A stretch of 64,000 nt of DNA from Punctularia strigosozonata HHB-11173 SS5. Its lineage: Eukaryota; Basidiomycota; Agaricomycetes; Corticiales; Punctulariaceae. The translations under genes were made by a program, and so were the position numbers. The stretch spans positions 746,396-810,395 of the forward strand of contig NW_006767444.1 in NCBI RefSeq assembly GCF_000264995.1, given 5' to 3'. The notes under the pieces are model-generated. The model was not told where the DNA came from, ran no database searches, and saw nothing but the letters and a program-made list of their open reading frames with translations. Shown piece after piece: positions 36,589 through 48,350 of the stretch (position 1 is the first letter of the stretch; each line of letters opens with the position of its first letter).

Positions 36589-38236
36589 GTGCAGCAACGG
36601 CCTCGATGCTGGGGAAAATTAGTCAACATGAAACCACCTCGTTGTCAACCATGCACACCTAGACAGCATGCACCCATACTCTCCAAACTGTTTCAAGCAA
36701 CAATCCCCGAACGTCTACGCCTGCAGATGCCCAAACCTGTCAAGGCGGGTGAGAAGCATGCAGGCACCTCTACTACCTTGGGCTGTAACCACAAGAAAGC
36801 CCGCCACCAGAATCCAAACCGAAGCCCAAGCCCAACACCCCATAGCCAAGGCCCTCTCCCAGAGGTCCTGGTCCTGTACAACCAACACATGCCAGCTGAG
36901 GCGACGCTCCGCGTACGCGGCGATGAAGGGCATAGCCAACACCCCCAGACAGTCCCACCAGACCAAACACCCAACCCTGACCACGACGGGATGTAGATAG
37001 ACACCGCAAACACATCTGCGACACAAACCGGCGAGCAGGGAAATCCCCCCCAAGCTACTGACACACATACAGCTCAAGCCCCCCCAAGAGACCAGCCGCA
37101 GAGTACTCCTCCCAACCTACAGATGCTGGGAGAACAGCCGCAGGCAGCCCCCCCTATGGTCGACTCCACGGTCCTCAAGTTTGAAGGCCTCTATGCCAAA
37201 CCGGAGAATGGATGCTTCCCAACAATCCACACCTGAAAATGGGACAACATCTTCCTACACACTAAACCGGCCCAACATGAAGCATGGAGCGCCCAGGATA
37301 TGCAAACCTCGGTGATAGTCTACCCCCCCTCCCCCCTGCCCTCACGAATTTGCCAACCTGGATGCATGCATGGAATATTTCCTCAGCATACTCGACTACA
37401 TATGCCCTGAGAACAAGGAAAAGTTTGGCCCGCTGGAGCCGGGCACCTTCCATGATGTCCTGGTCAACCAGCCAATCTCCAACAACCAACGGGCAGAACC
37501 CTTCTACATGATAACTGGGCTCAATCGCAATGTGGTGCATACTCTCTGCACACAGCCCGTATGGTCCACAAAGGTTGGAACACTGTTTGTACTCCCCCAC
37601 CCCCTCCCCCTGCCCACCTTTGCAGTGTCGCTCATGAACTTCACATGCCATGACAACACAAAGGAGAAACTCCACGAGGTCTTAAGCTTCCTGCATGAGA
37701 ACCCGGCCTTCTGCAACATGGTGACGGTCAGCGCGACCGAGCTCAATGTGGCCGACATTGACAGCCCGGCGGGGGCCGACAAACACATGGAAAGCGACCT
37801 CTGCATGGTAGAGCTACAACCCCTCAAGATCCCCCGAGGTGACAATGAGGGATACAAGTCACGCTGGAACCTCTACATCAACTGCCTGATCCCACCCAAA
37901 CACCACTCAGACTGGGCGGAGATGCTCCGAAGCTTTGAGTACAAGGCCAAATGGGGCACGGGCACCAACGGCGGTCACATGCGCTGCTCATACTGCTCAA
38001 GCGTAGACCATCAACGTGCAGTATGCAAATTCCAGGCACTCCCAAACTGGTTCGACACCAAGCACACTGCCCCCAAGGCCATCCCGGGTCAATCCATTGC
38101 GCCCGTCATCTCCAACTCCCATGGCAAGAAGGGGGCTCCAAACAACACTCTGAGAGTAACTGCGGAGGGAACAAACGGAGAGGAGGCAGAGGCTCTGGCG
38201 GTAGGAAGTAGGACCCTGACTCCTGACTCCCGATAG
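36589..38236 (+). pseudogene. LINE ORF1 (Gag-like, zinc knuckle), degenerate
   Basis: Nucleic-acid-binding protein of the LINE. The frame is readable from about 36726 (MPKPVKAGEKHAG), through a TAG at 36994-36996 and a TGA near 37237, with continuing sense text (MVDSTVLKFEGLYAKPENGC... then KWDNIFLHTKPAQHEAW). It shifts frame at the C-run near 37325 and runs on as MEYFLSILDYICPENKEKFG to the TAG at 38236. The C-terminal part holds CSYCSSVDHQRAVCKF, a CCHC-like knuckle (C-x2-C-x4-H-x4-C). The N-terminal part is Pro/Gln-rich. Two nonsense codons and at least one frameshift make it non-functional. Confidence 0.65.
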
Positions 38237-38757
38237 CTGTACCCGTAACAAACATAGAATATGAGATGTACATAAACACGTGCATAAACCCCCTCTCAGC
38301 ACAATTTATGTGACCTACCCCCTTTTTTCTGACGTGAAGTGAGAAAGTAAGTGACCCGGTGGCAGAACCTTGTAAAACGACAAGGAAGAACACGGGTACG
38401 AATGCCCTGCAACCAAATAGACCCGGCACTAGGTGACCATAGAGCAACCACCTGAAGACCACTTGAAGTAGTGCTGCTTAACATAATTGCTTTATAAAGT
38501 GCTCTACAAGTTATGTCATTCCTGGGAGACACCACTTTATAAACAGTCAACCAGAGTATGACTCACTGAATTGAACCACCTCCCTGCCCGACAATTGGCT
38601 AGCAGGCATGAGAATTAAAGCAGAGAGGAAGAGATAAAATCCCAAGCAGTCGCCCCCCCAAGGGAACCAATGCAACACGCTTGTCTACCCAGGTACAATA
38701 GCCATCCCTCGCCTGACCAGACTGTACATTAACACGAAAGGTCACAACACAGAAGCA
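38237..38757 (+). other. LINE spacer between ORF1 and the middle ORF
   Basis: Non-coding; no motif seen. Confidence 0.4.
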
Positions 38758-39117
38758 ATGTCGAGCACCTCGAGCCCAACTCCATTCCTTATTGAATACA
38801 GCCCAATCCACGCTAAACAAACCTTAGCTGGGAGGTGCGATGCTCACTGGCAGGCATACAAACCGTCAGAGGAAAATCCCCTCCCCACCACCTGGCACGG
38901 CACCAAGGTCTGCCTGTTTGATAACCTGGGTGCCGTAGCATGGGGTATCCTCACAATCAATCAGATCGACAATAACTATGTCACGTTCAAACTGAGCGGA
39001 CCCATCTGGAGCTCCATCATAGTGGACACAAAGGGCAAGAACCCCCCCCATAATCACAGACAGAAACTGCCCCCCTATTTCAAAATTAACCCTCCTCTCC
39101 ATACCGAAACTGGATGA
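38758..39117 (+). CDS. Small middle ORF of the LINE, unknown function
   Basis: Intact 119-codon frame with ATG, lying between ORF1 and ORF2 in the same orientation. The central part (VCLFDNLGAVAWGILTINQ then NNYVTFKLSGPIWSSIIVD) reads like a small beta-rich domain. No family is recognised. Its survival without a stop while both neighbours are full of stops is notable, though a short frame is also less likely to be hit. Confidence 0.4.
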   Translation: MSSTSSPTPFLIEYSPIHAKQTLAGRCDAHWQAYKPSEENPLPTTWHGTKVCLFDNLGAVAWGILTINQIDNNYVTFKLSGPIWSSIIVDTKGKNPPHNHRQKLPPYFKINPPLHTETG

Positions 39118-42100
39118 CACAGACCTCGGAGTGTCTTAGTGGAGGTGGGCAATTGCGCGCACAAAGGGGCTGCTGAATATGAGCATCCCAATGGGCCTCA
39201 ATATATTCTGGGTGGAACCAATCTGAATAGCGTAGATTAGAGCCCCCCACCAAATAATAATCATATCTCACTCACCGTCACTGAAGGAAAGGACACACCA
39301 ACCCGAACCGACCCAGCCCATAACATCGAAGGGTGCAAGTGACCTAGGATAGCGCCAGCCGTAGTGGGCAGGACCAAAAAACGAACGAGCGAACACCGCA
39401 AGGTAGGCAGATTGCCCACCAACTAAACCTGGATAATTTCAGTCACAAACAACACAATGACAACAATAATTAGAGAGAGCGAACAACAACCAACATTGAG
39501 CATTAACCATTGCCCCAATAAGGGAGACAGCCTTTGGACGAGAGTGCGGTCCGCTGTGCATGGGACGGAGATGCACAGTCTAAACAGAGCAAATCCCCCA
39601 CCCTGCGGTGGGACTTCCACAGTTCAAACACCGCAGACAAATGAGCTAGAACCCAGGGAAGCCACCCGCCTCCCAGACCAACCACGGGAGGCGAGTAACT
39701 GCCCGACAAATGACAATGAAACAACACCGCAACTGGGTGCCCAGACACGAGAGGAAGCCGGGAGCACCAGGGCAAGTGCCATGCACAAAGAGAACGATGA
39801 CAGCTCTGAGGACAACGAAGGGCCCCAACAATCATGTGACTTCGAACTTGATGAAGACATGATGTGGGAGCCTGATACCGCCCCATGCCCGGGCACTAAA
39901 CTGGGTAAACCTAAGGGGATGAAGAATACCAAGGCATCAATCAAGATCACAAGCCTCAACATGAGGGGAAGAGGGGACATGACTCACCTCGAGCAGAATA
40001 AACCGTGCAACAGATGCTTCCACATAAACCAGTTGATGCGGGACAGCAAGATCAGCATCCTCCTGTTCCAAGAAACACACCTAACGGCGGAACTGCAGAA
40101 CCAGATTGGGTCAGTCTTCAGCAAGAGACTGCATGTCCTGAACTCTGAGGATGAAGAATCACCAACCACCGTGAGAAGCCTTGCCTTCATCCTTAATAGA
40201 GAAATCACAATTGCAGAAGACGTGACCATTGTAAACATAATCCCAGGGCACACCATCGTGCTGAGAATACCATGGCACTTGGATCAAGAACTAGTAATCC
40301 TAGGGGTTTACGCACCGAACAAGGCCAAGGAGAACACCAAATTCTGGATGAACCTGAAATGACTATGGAGGATGGAATGGCTCCCCAAACCTGACATGAT
40401 GATGGGCAATTTTAACCTAATCAAAGACAAGCTGGATCGCCTCTCAATGCATAATGACAACGGCAAAGCCACAGAGGCCTTCCACACTATCAAAGCAAAG
40501 ATGGGAATGCACGACAGCTGGAGGATAGAACATGATGATTACCTTAGGTACAGCTACACACAGAATGCAACAAGCTCTCACTCATGGATTGACCGTATAT
40601 ACACCACCAAACACACACTCCACGACTGCAACGTCTGGGAGATAGAACCCCCTGGTGCAGTCCAAACAGACCACTGGATGATGTCCATCCAGCTAACAGA
40701 CGCAAGCAAACCTTTCATAGGGAAAGGGAGATGAGCCATGCACGCCAAAATACTGAAACACAAGGCGGTAAGAGAAAGCCTTGAAACAATGACACGAGAA
40801 CTAGAAGCAGATGTCCAACTCGCCTGCACGCTACCCCACCACTCCCTGACATGGAACCCCCAAACCCTGCTTGCGGACTTCAAGAAAGAGCTGGAAAGCA
40901 ACATACGCGACATGCAGAGGAAACGGATCCCACGGATCAATAGGAAGATTGCTGGCCTGAACCTCCACCTCAGCCAGACCATCAATAACCGCGAGATTGA
41001 TGAGAACGAGTGCTCCATCCAGGGAGCAATACTGAACAAGAGAATAGAGGAGCTGACCACTTCAAAGCATACCCAGACCCGAACGGACTCAGCTGCGCAC
41101 AACCAGATCAAGGGGGAAGTCATATCAAAATACTGGTCCACCATCAACAGTGATAGAAGACCAAGAGATATGCTCAGGAGAATCTGAAACCTGAAGAAAG
41201 GCGGACCAAACGAACCAGAGTTCCTGACAAGCTCGGTGAGAATTGCCAAAGTGGCCCAGGACTACCACAAGGGACTGCAGACCCTAGGACGGAGATGAGA
41301 CAGTGTCACCAACGAAGCCCGCTTGAGAGTGAGAAACGGCACAAAACTGCACCCCAGCGAAGAGCAAAGGAAACACAGGGAACAAGGGGTCACAAGGGAC
41401 CAGGTAATTCAATCAATTAAGAGTGCCCTAAATGGGAAGGCCCCTGGGATGGATGGACTCCCATTGGAGATGTGGAAGTACCTGCATGAACAATACAAGA
41501 AAACCAAGAACAGCGACAAACCAACGTGCGACATCGCCGGGATCTTCACCCAAGTCTTCAATGATATAGAAAAGTATAGGATCAGCCCTGGAACAGACTT
41601 CTCACTAGGATGGATCTGCCTGATTTACAAGAAAACGACAGACAGGACATAAGCAACTACCGCCTGATCACCATCCGGAACGCTGACTATAAGATATTCA
41701 CCAAAGCAATAACCCTACGTCTTTCGAAGGTTGCTGAAGAAGTGGTCCACCCAGATCAAGCCGGCTTCATCCCCAGACAATCAATCTTCCACCAGGTGAA
41801 GCTAGCAAAACTGACAACACATTACGCAGACCAGTCTGACTTCTGGGGAGCCCTAATCTCCCTGGACCAAGAAAAAGTGTACAATAAGATTGAGCACGTG
41901 TACCTCTGGGATACGCTAGAGCAAATGGGATTTCCCAAAATGTTCATTGACACAGTAAAGCACCTGTACAACGGGGCTGAGACCCTGGTGATAATAAACA
42001 GTGTCCTGAGCACACAATACGGTGTGATCAGAGGTGTGCAACAGGGGGACCCTCTCTCCTGCTTCCTCTTCAACCTCACAATTGAACCACTCACAGACAT

Positions 42101-44776
42101 GATCCGAGGATCAACGCTACAGGGGATGTGCATCCCCAGAATCCTGGAACACACTATTGTGTCCCTATTTGCTGACGACACATCAGTCATTCTACACCAC
42201 CTCAACAGATTCGAGGACCTCACCGCGATACTGGACGAATGGTGCGCCACATCTGGTGCAAAGTTCAACGTCCTGAAGACTGGGGTGATACCGCTAGGCC
42301 CGGCACAATACAGAGCAGAAGTTGTGACAACGTGCAAGCTAGAGACTAGCAACGACTGCATCCCAGAAGGCATAAAAATAGGGAGCAACGGCGAGGCTAT
42401 CCACTACCTGGGGGCCTGGATTGGAAATGGAGCCGACAATGCCATCCTGTGGGGCCCAACCCTGGAGAAGATCGATGTGGTGCTGGGCAGATGGGAGAGA
42501 AGCCACCCGACACTGGAGGGCAGACACCTAATTGTCCAGATGGTGATAGGAGGAATGAGCCAGTATCTCACAAAAGTCCAGGGGATGCCGGCCAAGATCA
42601 AAAAGACACTGACAAAAACGATCCAGACCTTCATCTGGAACTCTCCAAAAGCCCCACCAATCAATAAGGGCATGATGACAAGACCTGTACTAGAGGAGGA
42701 AAAAAAGATCCTGTGCCTGAAGGAAAGAAACAAAGCAATTCAACTGACATGGTTGCAATTGTACCTGAACATCGGGCCGACATGCCCAAAATGGGCATAC
42801 CTTGCTGACGAGACAATGAGAAAGAATGTCCTGAAGTCACTAAGCAACTGGGATGGGAGCACCCTGATGAACTACTTTCAACAAGAATGGAAGCCTAAGA
42901 CAAAGGGGGGCAGCCTAACAAAATAATTGCGAGACCTGGTTGTCACCGCTGTCAAACACGACCTAAAGTTCGATGCAATAGAATTCAGCACCAATGTAAG
43001 AGCCGAGCCCCCACTATGGATCCATATCGGAGGGGTGTCCACTGCAAAGTGCCTGCAGAACACACCACGAGCAAAGTGCCTGAGACAAAATCACAACTTA
43101 CTAACTGTGGGAGACTCCGCACACTATGCCCACTTCTGGCCTAACAACCACAGAGCCCAGGCAGACTGCCTGTGCAGTGCGTGCATGAGGGCAAAGGCGA
43201 GAGGGTGCACAAACCCTGAAGCATGCCGCAAAGCCTGTGAGAGAATCAACAGTGAGCTGGGAGAAAGATTGCAACTCACCGGTCCCCAGTACATGAGGAG
43301 GGTCTTCGACAGCAACACCCTGTGCAGGGAGATACTCAACAATGAAAGGGGACAAATGCAGCCTTTTGACCCCGACCACATAGTGAAACAGACAAAGGAC
43401 TGCTTCCGCATCTTTGCAGGGAACCACACCCCATGAAGGGCCCCGTCAAAACCACAAACAAGCCCCAGAGATACGTCAGCGATCTCAGTGGCAGTAGCGG
43501 GGGTCAGATGGTCCAAGGAGGGCAAGGAGACCAGACACCGGGGGGATATGGGCTGGGGAGAACAGCCCGTATAACCAAGGCTTCTGCACCCCAGGTGGGG
43601 ACTCCACAACCTACACACAGGGGATCTACAAAGCGATAGCAAAGGCTGCAAGCCTAATCCCCACCTCAAAACCACTCATACTCCATGTCAAAAGCAAGGC
43701 CGTGATCCAGGAGCTCATGAAAAAAAGAGCCAGGAACGAGGATGGCGACTGGATCAATAAAGCCGAGTCCAATGCACAGAGGGCCGCAATTGCAAACATA
43801 AGGGCCAGAGAGGCTTGGACAGCATTCATAATGACACTCCTGAAAGGGAGGAACACATCAGTGAAGCAGGCGAGAGAAGCTGCAAAAGAGGTGACCGAAG
43901 CGGGACCAGTTGAGGAACTGACCGTGCCTCCCCCCCACCAGAGTTCACAATACACAGAGCAAAACTCTCTACCTCTACTCAGTGCACTCTATACTGGAGC
44001 CTCATCAGGAAAAAGAAACCCACAATGAGGAGGCACACCGCAATGAACCTTGACATTATAAAATGGGTGTCAGCCGGACTTGGGCATAAAACCCCCCCTC
44101 GGATGCCCAGATATGGAAAGCAACGTGTAGCCCGGTCTTGCTGAGAGCTGAATGTGCATTCCTGTACAAGACCGTACACAAAGTCCACCGGGTGGGCAGC
44201 TTCTGGGAGAAGATACAGAACTATGAAAACAGGGCAGTCTGCGGCGTATGCGACTGCACTGAATCAATAAAGCATATACTCACCAACTGTGAGGGCAGTG
44301 GATGCTCCATAATATGGTGACTGGAGGAAACCCTATGGAGCCACAAGATGTCCAAACCATAGCTAGGCTGTGCCTATGGCACCATCATGGTGTCATGCAT
44401 GGTGAGCTTTGAAAATGACAAAGACGGGAGTATCAGCAGGTTCTACAGTCGGGGACACGCAAAGTCAACCAAAAACATGACCGATTTTTTACGACGCCAA
44501 ATATGTTCTTATTGCCATTCTTTTGCTTTATATGTGCTACTATACATGCTAGTTTGAGGATTGCACGAGCAGATTTCCCAGAAACTGAGTCTATGGTCGA
44601 TTCACCCCGAAAAAATTGGCACACCCCGAAAAATGCCCCTAAAATCACGAAAAAAAGCTCCTTTGCTTCGTTTTCGTGTTCTGTGCGTGTTTTGGATGGT
44701 TTGTGATGATTCTAACGAGCCGAAATTCGTCAGAAAAAAAGACAAAGACTGATCATGTGACTGACACGAACTCATC

Positions 44777-47658
44777 ATGACCGCAAACAAATGTGGCCGT
44801 CCGCCGAAAAAGGCTCGAAAGCGGAACATTACTGGTTTACGGAATCAAAAGGCAACCAGTAACACGGGCAATGAGACCTGTGAAGTGGTTCTAGAAGGCA
44901 GAGAAGATGTTGTTGAGCCACCAGAGCCGTTTGACACCCATGAGGACTATGGCTCAGACTGGACTCCCCAGGCAGAACGGGTCGGACTGAAGCCCTCCAT
45001 ATTGGACGAAGATGATCTTGAAGTATGGGATCATGATTGGGTGGAGTCAGAAGAGGTGTGCCGGTCCATGGCTGCACTGGCCGGGAGCTTGGGGAAACTG
45101 ATGCGAGGTGATGACGAATGGCTGCCGCCGAGAGAACAGGCTGCAAAAGCGAAGAAGAAACGTGAGTATAAGCATTCCACAGGCATGCAATGTGCTCACA
45201 ATCGAGTTTCCTACGTAGCGAGGCCAAAAACTTACGCTATCGGCCCAGTTGTGGCAAATAAGTCTAAACGGTCGCAGTATCGGCACAGACATCGGATGCA
45301 GGGCCAAAAACTATTGTCGAACATGGGTTTCGAACACATTTGCATCCAGCAGGTCGAGGGGACAGTACCTGAGGTTGCAAGAGTTTGCCGCCACTCTGAG
45401 TCCCCATCTGAAGACGAGGATGAAGCAGATGGTGGTGCAGAAACCGAGGAGTCGGGCGTGGAAGGGGAAAGTGACAGCGGCAGCAAGACTGGGTCACATG
45501 GTAGGAGAGAGCGCGGGATGCAGCTTGATGATGAGAATGCGATGTGGATCGCGGGAGATGCGGAGCCAAACGAGCAGGTGGTTGATGAAATCCGGGGTCG
45601 GGATGATCTGCTGAAACAGATCGAGGTTGATCTGGCGAAGGCGTCGACAACCCGCAGCCTGAGAGATAACGAAGAGCCAGCACCTATAGTTCCGAGAGTT
45701 CGCCGCCGCTCTGAGTTGCCATCTGAAGACGAGGATGGGGCGGATGGTGATGCAGAAATCGAGGAGCCGGGCATGGATGAGGAAAGTGATAGCAACAGCG
45801 AGACTGGGTCACATGAGAGAGAGTGCGGGATGCGGCTTGATGATGAAGATGCGATGTGGATTGTGGGAGGTGTGGAGCCAAACGAGCAGGCGGTTGACGA
45901 AATCCGGAGTTGGGACGATCTGCTGAAACAGATCGAGGTTGATCTGGCAAAGGCGTCAAAAGCTGGTGCAACACTCACCTCGATCAATCAGCTTATGATC
46001 CTTCGCAGCTTTGCGATTTTGCGGGGCAAGGGTCTTGGTCGGATGGATGCAAGTCAGCAGATTGCGTTGCAATTGACAAAGTCGGATGGGATACATGTGG
46101 CGCGGCGAGTGTGATCCCTTGCACGACATTATCAGCTATACGAGCAGTTGCCAATCGAGAGGCGAGGAGGAGATCGAGGACGGTCTCTGCTCAACGATGA
46201 GCGGGTGCAAGCAGCATGCCGAATGTGGTTATCATCCCTGGAGTCTGGAGAGGTCACCCCAAAGCGATTCCGGCGTGCACTCAACAAAACAATCTTCATG
46301 ACCCTATGCATTGTCTTGAGAAAGCCAATCTGTCTACGGACTGCGAGGCGCTGGCTGGTGAAGCTTGGATGGCGGCAAACACGGATGAAGAAAGGAATCT
46401 ATATGGATGGCCACGAACATTCAGACGTTGTTGCCTACCAGCAAGATATCTTCTTGCCACAGATGGCTCACTACGAGAAGTCTATGGTGCAGTTTGTTGG
46501 GCCAGAGCTGCGGCGTGTTGAGCCAAACCTTGGACCTGGCGAGAAGCGTATTATCGCCGTATTCCAGGATGAAAGCTGCATCCATGCCGGCGAATACAAG
46601 AGTTCAGTCTGGTCAGACTAGCTTTTCGTCATTGCATGATGCAACTTATTGACACCACTATACAGGCTACGTGTTGATATTGGAGAGCAAAAGCTGATGA
46701 AGAAAAGCAAAGGTCGGATCATACATGTGTCAGATTTCATTGAGGAGGAAAACGGCAGGCTGGTCGTGTTGGATGATAACGGAAAGGTCGTGCGTGATGC
46801 TCGGTGCATAATTTACCCTGGAAGCAAGGGAAGCGCATGGTGGGACCACGAGCAGCTCCTTGCACAGATGGACAATGCTATCGACATATTTGAAGAGGCT
46901 CATCCAGGTTGCCAGGCACTGTTCATCTTCGATCAGTCTTCGGCACACGCTTCACTTGGTCCAGATGCACTCCGGGCATTCGATATGAACAAGTCCAACG
47001 GCGGAAAGCAGCGCCAACAACATGACACAGTGATCCCAATGAACAACCCTGCGGTTCAATATCGGGGCAAACCCCAGAAGATGACTATGGACGATGGTCG
47101 GCCAAAGGGCCTTGAGCAAGTCCTGGCGGAGCGAGGATTTGACGTGAAAGGTATGCAGGCCAAGTGTTCTCCCGTTTGTCCCTGGGAGAACGAGCAATGC
47201 TGCATGGCTCGACTGCTGAGTAAACAGGATGACTTCCGCAACCAAGTGTCCTTGTTGGAGAAGAAGATCACAGAGCGCGGCCACTTGTGCATGTTCCTGC
47301 CAAAGTTCCACTGTGAGCTGAACCCAATTGAAATGGTTAGTGATCCCTCTCCAATGTCACCAAGTCTCATTCTATTCTTTGCCTATAGTATTGGGGATGG
47401 GCCAAGTACCGCTATCGCAAAGTCTACAAGGATAAATTTGAGGCTGCGAAGCGGCATGCACAAGAGTGCCTTGACGCTTGCCCTGTTGATGTGATACGCC
47501 GCTTTTTCAACAGATCATGGTGGTTTATGAGTGCGTATCGCAAGGGTTTGACGGGAAAAGCGGCGGAATGGGCGGTTCGCAAACAGAAAAGCCATCGAGC
47601 TGTTTCCGAGCGTGCCATGATGTCGATAGATGCAGTTCTCGGCCCTCCGGCACTATGA
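44777..47658 (+). pseudogene. DDE transposase, nearly intact (one nonsense codon)
   Basis: Cuts and pastes the surrounding element. ATG at 44777, with an N-terminal basic stretch (GRPPKKARKRN). An acidic region follows with a roughly 315-bp internal duplication, then GLGRMDASQQIALQL. A TGA at 46112-46114 interrupts otherwise continuous sense (HVARRV stop SLARHYQLYEQLPIE), probably CGA to TGA. Next KPICLRTARRWLVKLGW and first catalytic Asp in IIAVFQDESCIHAG. An intron (GTCAGAC...ATACAG, about 46613-46666) restores SSVWLRVDIGEQ. Second Asp in ALFIFDQSSAHAS near 46925, catalytic Glu in FHCELNPIEM near 47320, an intron, then YWGWAKYRYRKV. Stop at 47656-47658. The wide Asp-Glu spacing (well over 100 residues) is unlike classic DD34E mariner. 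If the TGA is read through or spliced around, the enzyme could still be made. Confidence 0.8.
45373..45958 (+). repeat. Internal tandem duplication in the transposase
   Basis: Two in-frame copies, about 45373-45648 and 45689-45958, period about 313-315 bp. Each begins VR/CRRHSE-like text, passes an acidic Ser/Asp/Glu run and DAMWI-x-G, and ends DDLLKQIEVDLAKAS. The copies have diverged at many codons. Confidence 0.85.
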
Positions 47659-48335
47659 TCATAGCGTCCCGGGTCCCCTGATCCTTGCTAAAAAATTGGC
47701 ACTCCCGAATTCTCGTGGGAAATTGGAAATGAGTGCAGATTTGAACGTTTTCAGGTAGTCTGATTCCGAATCCGAAGTCAGAAATGCCAAAAAAAATGTG
47801 TACGGGTCGCTACACAATTGGTTGACTTTGCTTGTCCCCGACTGTACAAGATCCTGATCGCGATGTTGGCCTACATAATATGGGTCATCAGGTGTGAACA
47901 GCGGATCCAACGCAGGGAGCACCCAGAGAAAAGACATACGCACAACAGGTGGGTAGCTAAGATCAACCAATGGCTGAACCTAGATAGGGTAATGGCGAAC
48001 GGATCACGTTATGGCACAAAGGCCCTAGCAAGGAAAACGGTCCTAACAACCTGGATAGGCACACTAGATGATGAGGAAAGCCTCCCCAAGCATTGGATCT
48101 GGAAGGGCACGGTTTTAGTGAGTATATGACCAATACACAATTGGGGTGGATAACCCACCCTGTGGTTGGAGCCTCACACTCGAAATGCGTAATGCATTTC
48201 CACACGGTGTTACATGACTTCTATGACTATGAAACATATGCAGGCTGATACATCTTACCGACACTTTCACCAGGCGATAATCTCTTGGAGGTGGGCTTGG
48301 CCCGACCGTCTGAGAGTAGCCTACACCAAAAAAAA

Positions 48336-48350
48336 AACTAACCATTCAGG
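48336..48350. repeat. Right target-site duplication of the LINE
   Basis: AACTAACCATTCAGG directly after the poly(A) run 48328-48337. Identical to 34847-34861. Confidence 0.6.

Larger units (their letters stand above)
44446..47844 (+). mobile_element. TA-target DNA transposon with 27-bp terminal inverted repeats, inserted in the LINE
   Basis: Left end CAGTCGGGGACACGCAAAG... and right end (inverse strand) CAGTCGGGGACAAGCAAAG... match over 27 bp with one mismatch. TA flanks both sides (44444-44445 and 47845-47846), the target duplication expected of the Tc1/mariner superfamily. Removing the element and one TA restores a LINE reading frame (RFYKILIAMLAY). It carries one transposase gene with two introns, and the DDE-like residues fit the TA-target class. 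3399 bp. Confidence 0.85.
39457..48129 (+). pseudogene. LINE ORF2: endonuclease, reverse transcriptase, RNase H; interrupted
   Basis: The polyprotein would nick the target and reverse-transcribe the LINE RNA. Endonuclease: SIKITSLNMRG near 39940, ILLFQETHL near 40060, then GNFN at 40405-40416 where the family has GDFN. RT: GKAPGMDGLP near 41430, YRLITIRNADYKIFTK near 41660, HPDQAGFIPRQSI near 41750, SLDQEKVYNKI near 41860, GVQQGDPLSCFLFNL near 42040, FADDTS at 42168. RNase H-like: PLILHVKSKAVIQEL near 43670, then EDGDWINKAESN. Zinc-binding end: CGVCDCTESIKHILTNC near 44240. In-frame TGA at 40360, 40732, 41185 and 41296, TAA at 42924, a frameshift near 41635, and more decay after 43430. The DNA transposon at 44446-47844 splits the last part, which resumes at 47845 (KILIAMLAYIIW...) and ends at 48129. 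Confidence 0.8.
34862..48335 (+). mobile_element. Degenerate LINE (non-LTR retrotransposon), split by a DNA transposon
   Basis: Non-LTR element with ORF1 (zinc knuckle), a small middle ORF, and ORF2 (APE endonuclease, reverse transcriptase, RNase H, C-terminal zinc-binding segment), the layout of fungal Tad1-like LINEs. The 3' end is a run of ten A at 48328-48337 followed by the 15-bp repeat that also lies at 34847-34861, which sets the left edge. Without the 3.4-kb transposon at 44446-47844 it would be about 10 kb. This is long for a LINE, so 34862-36350, which has no LINE coding, may be an unusually long leader or another insertion. Many stop codons and frameshifts: not autonomous. Confidence 0.7.
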
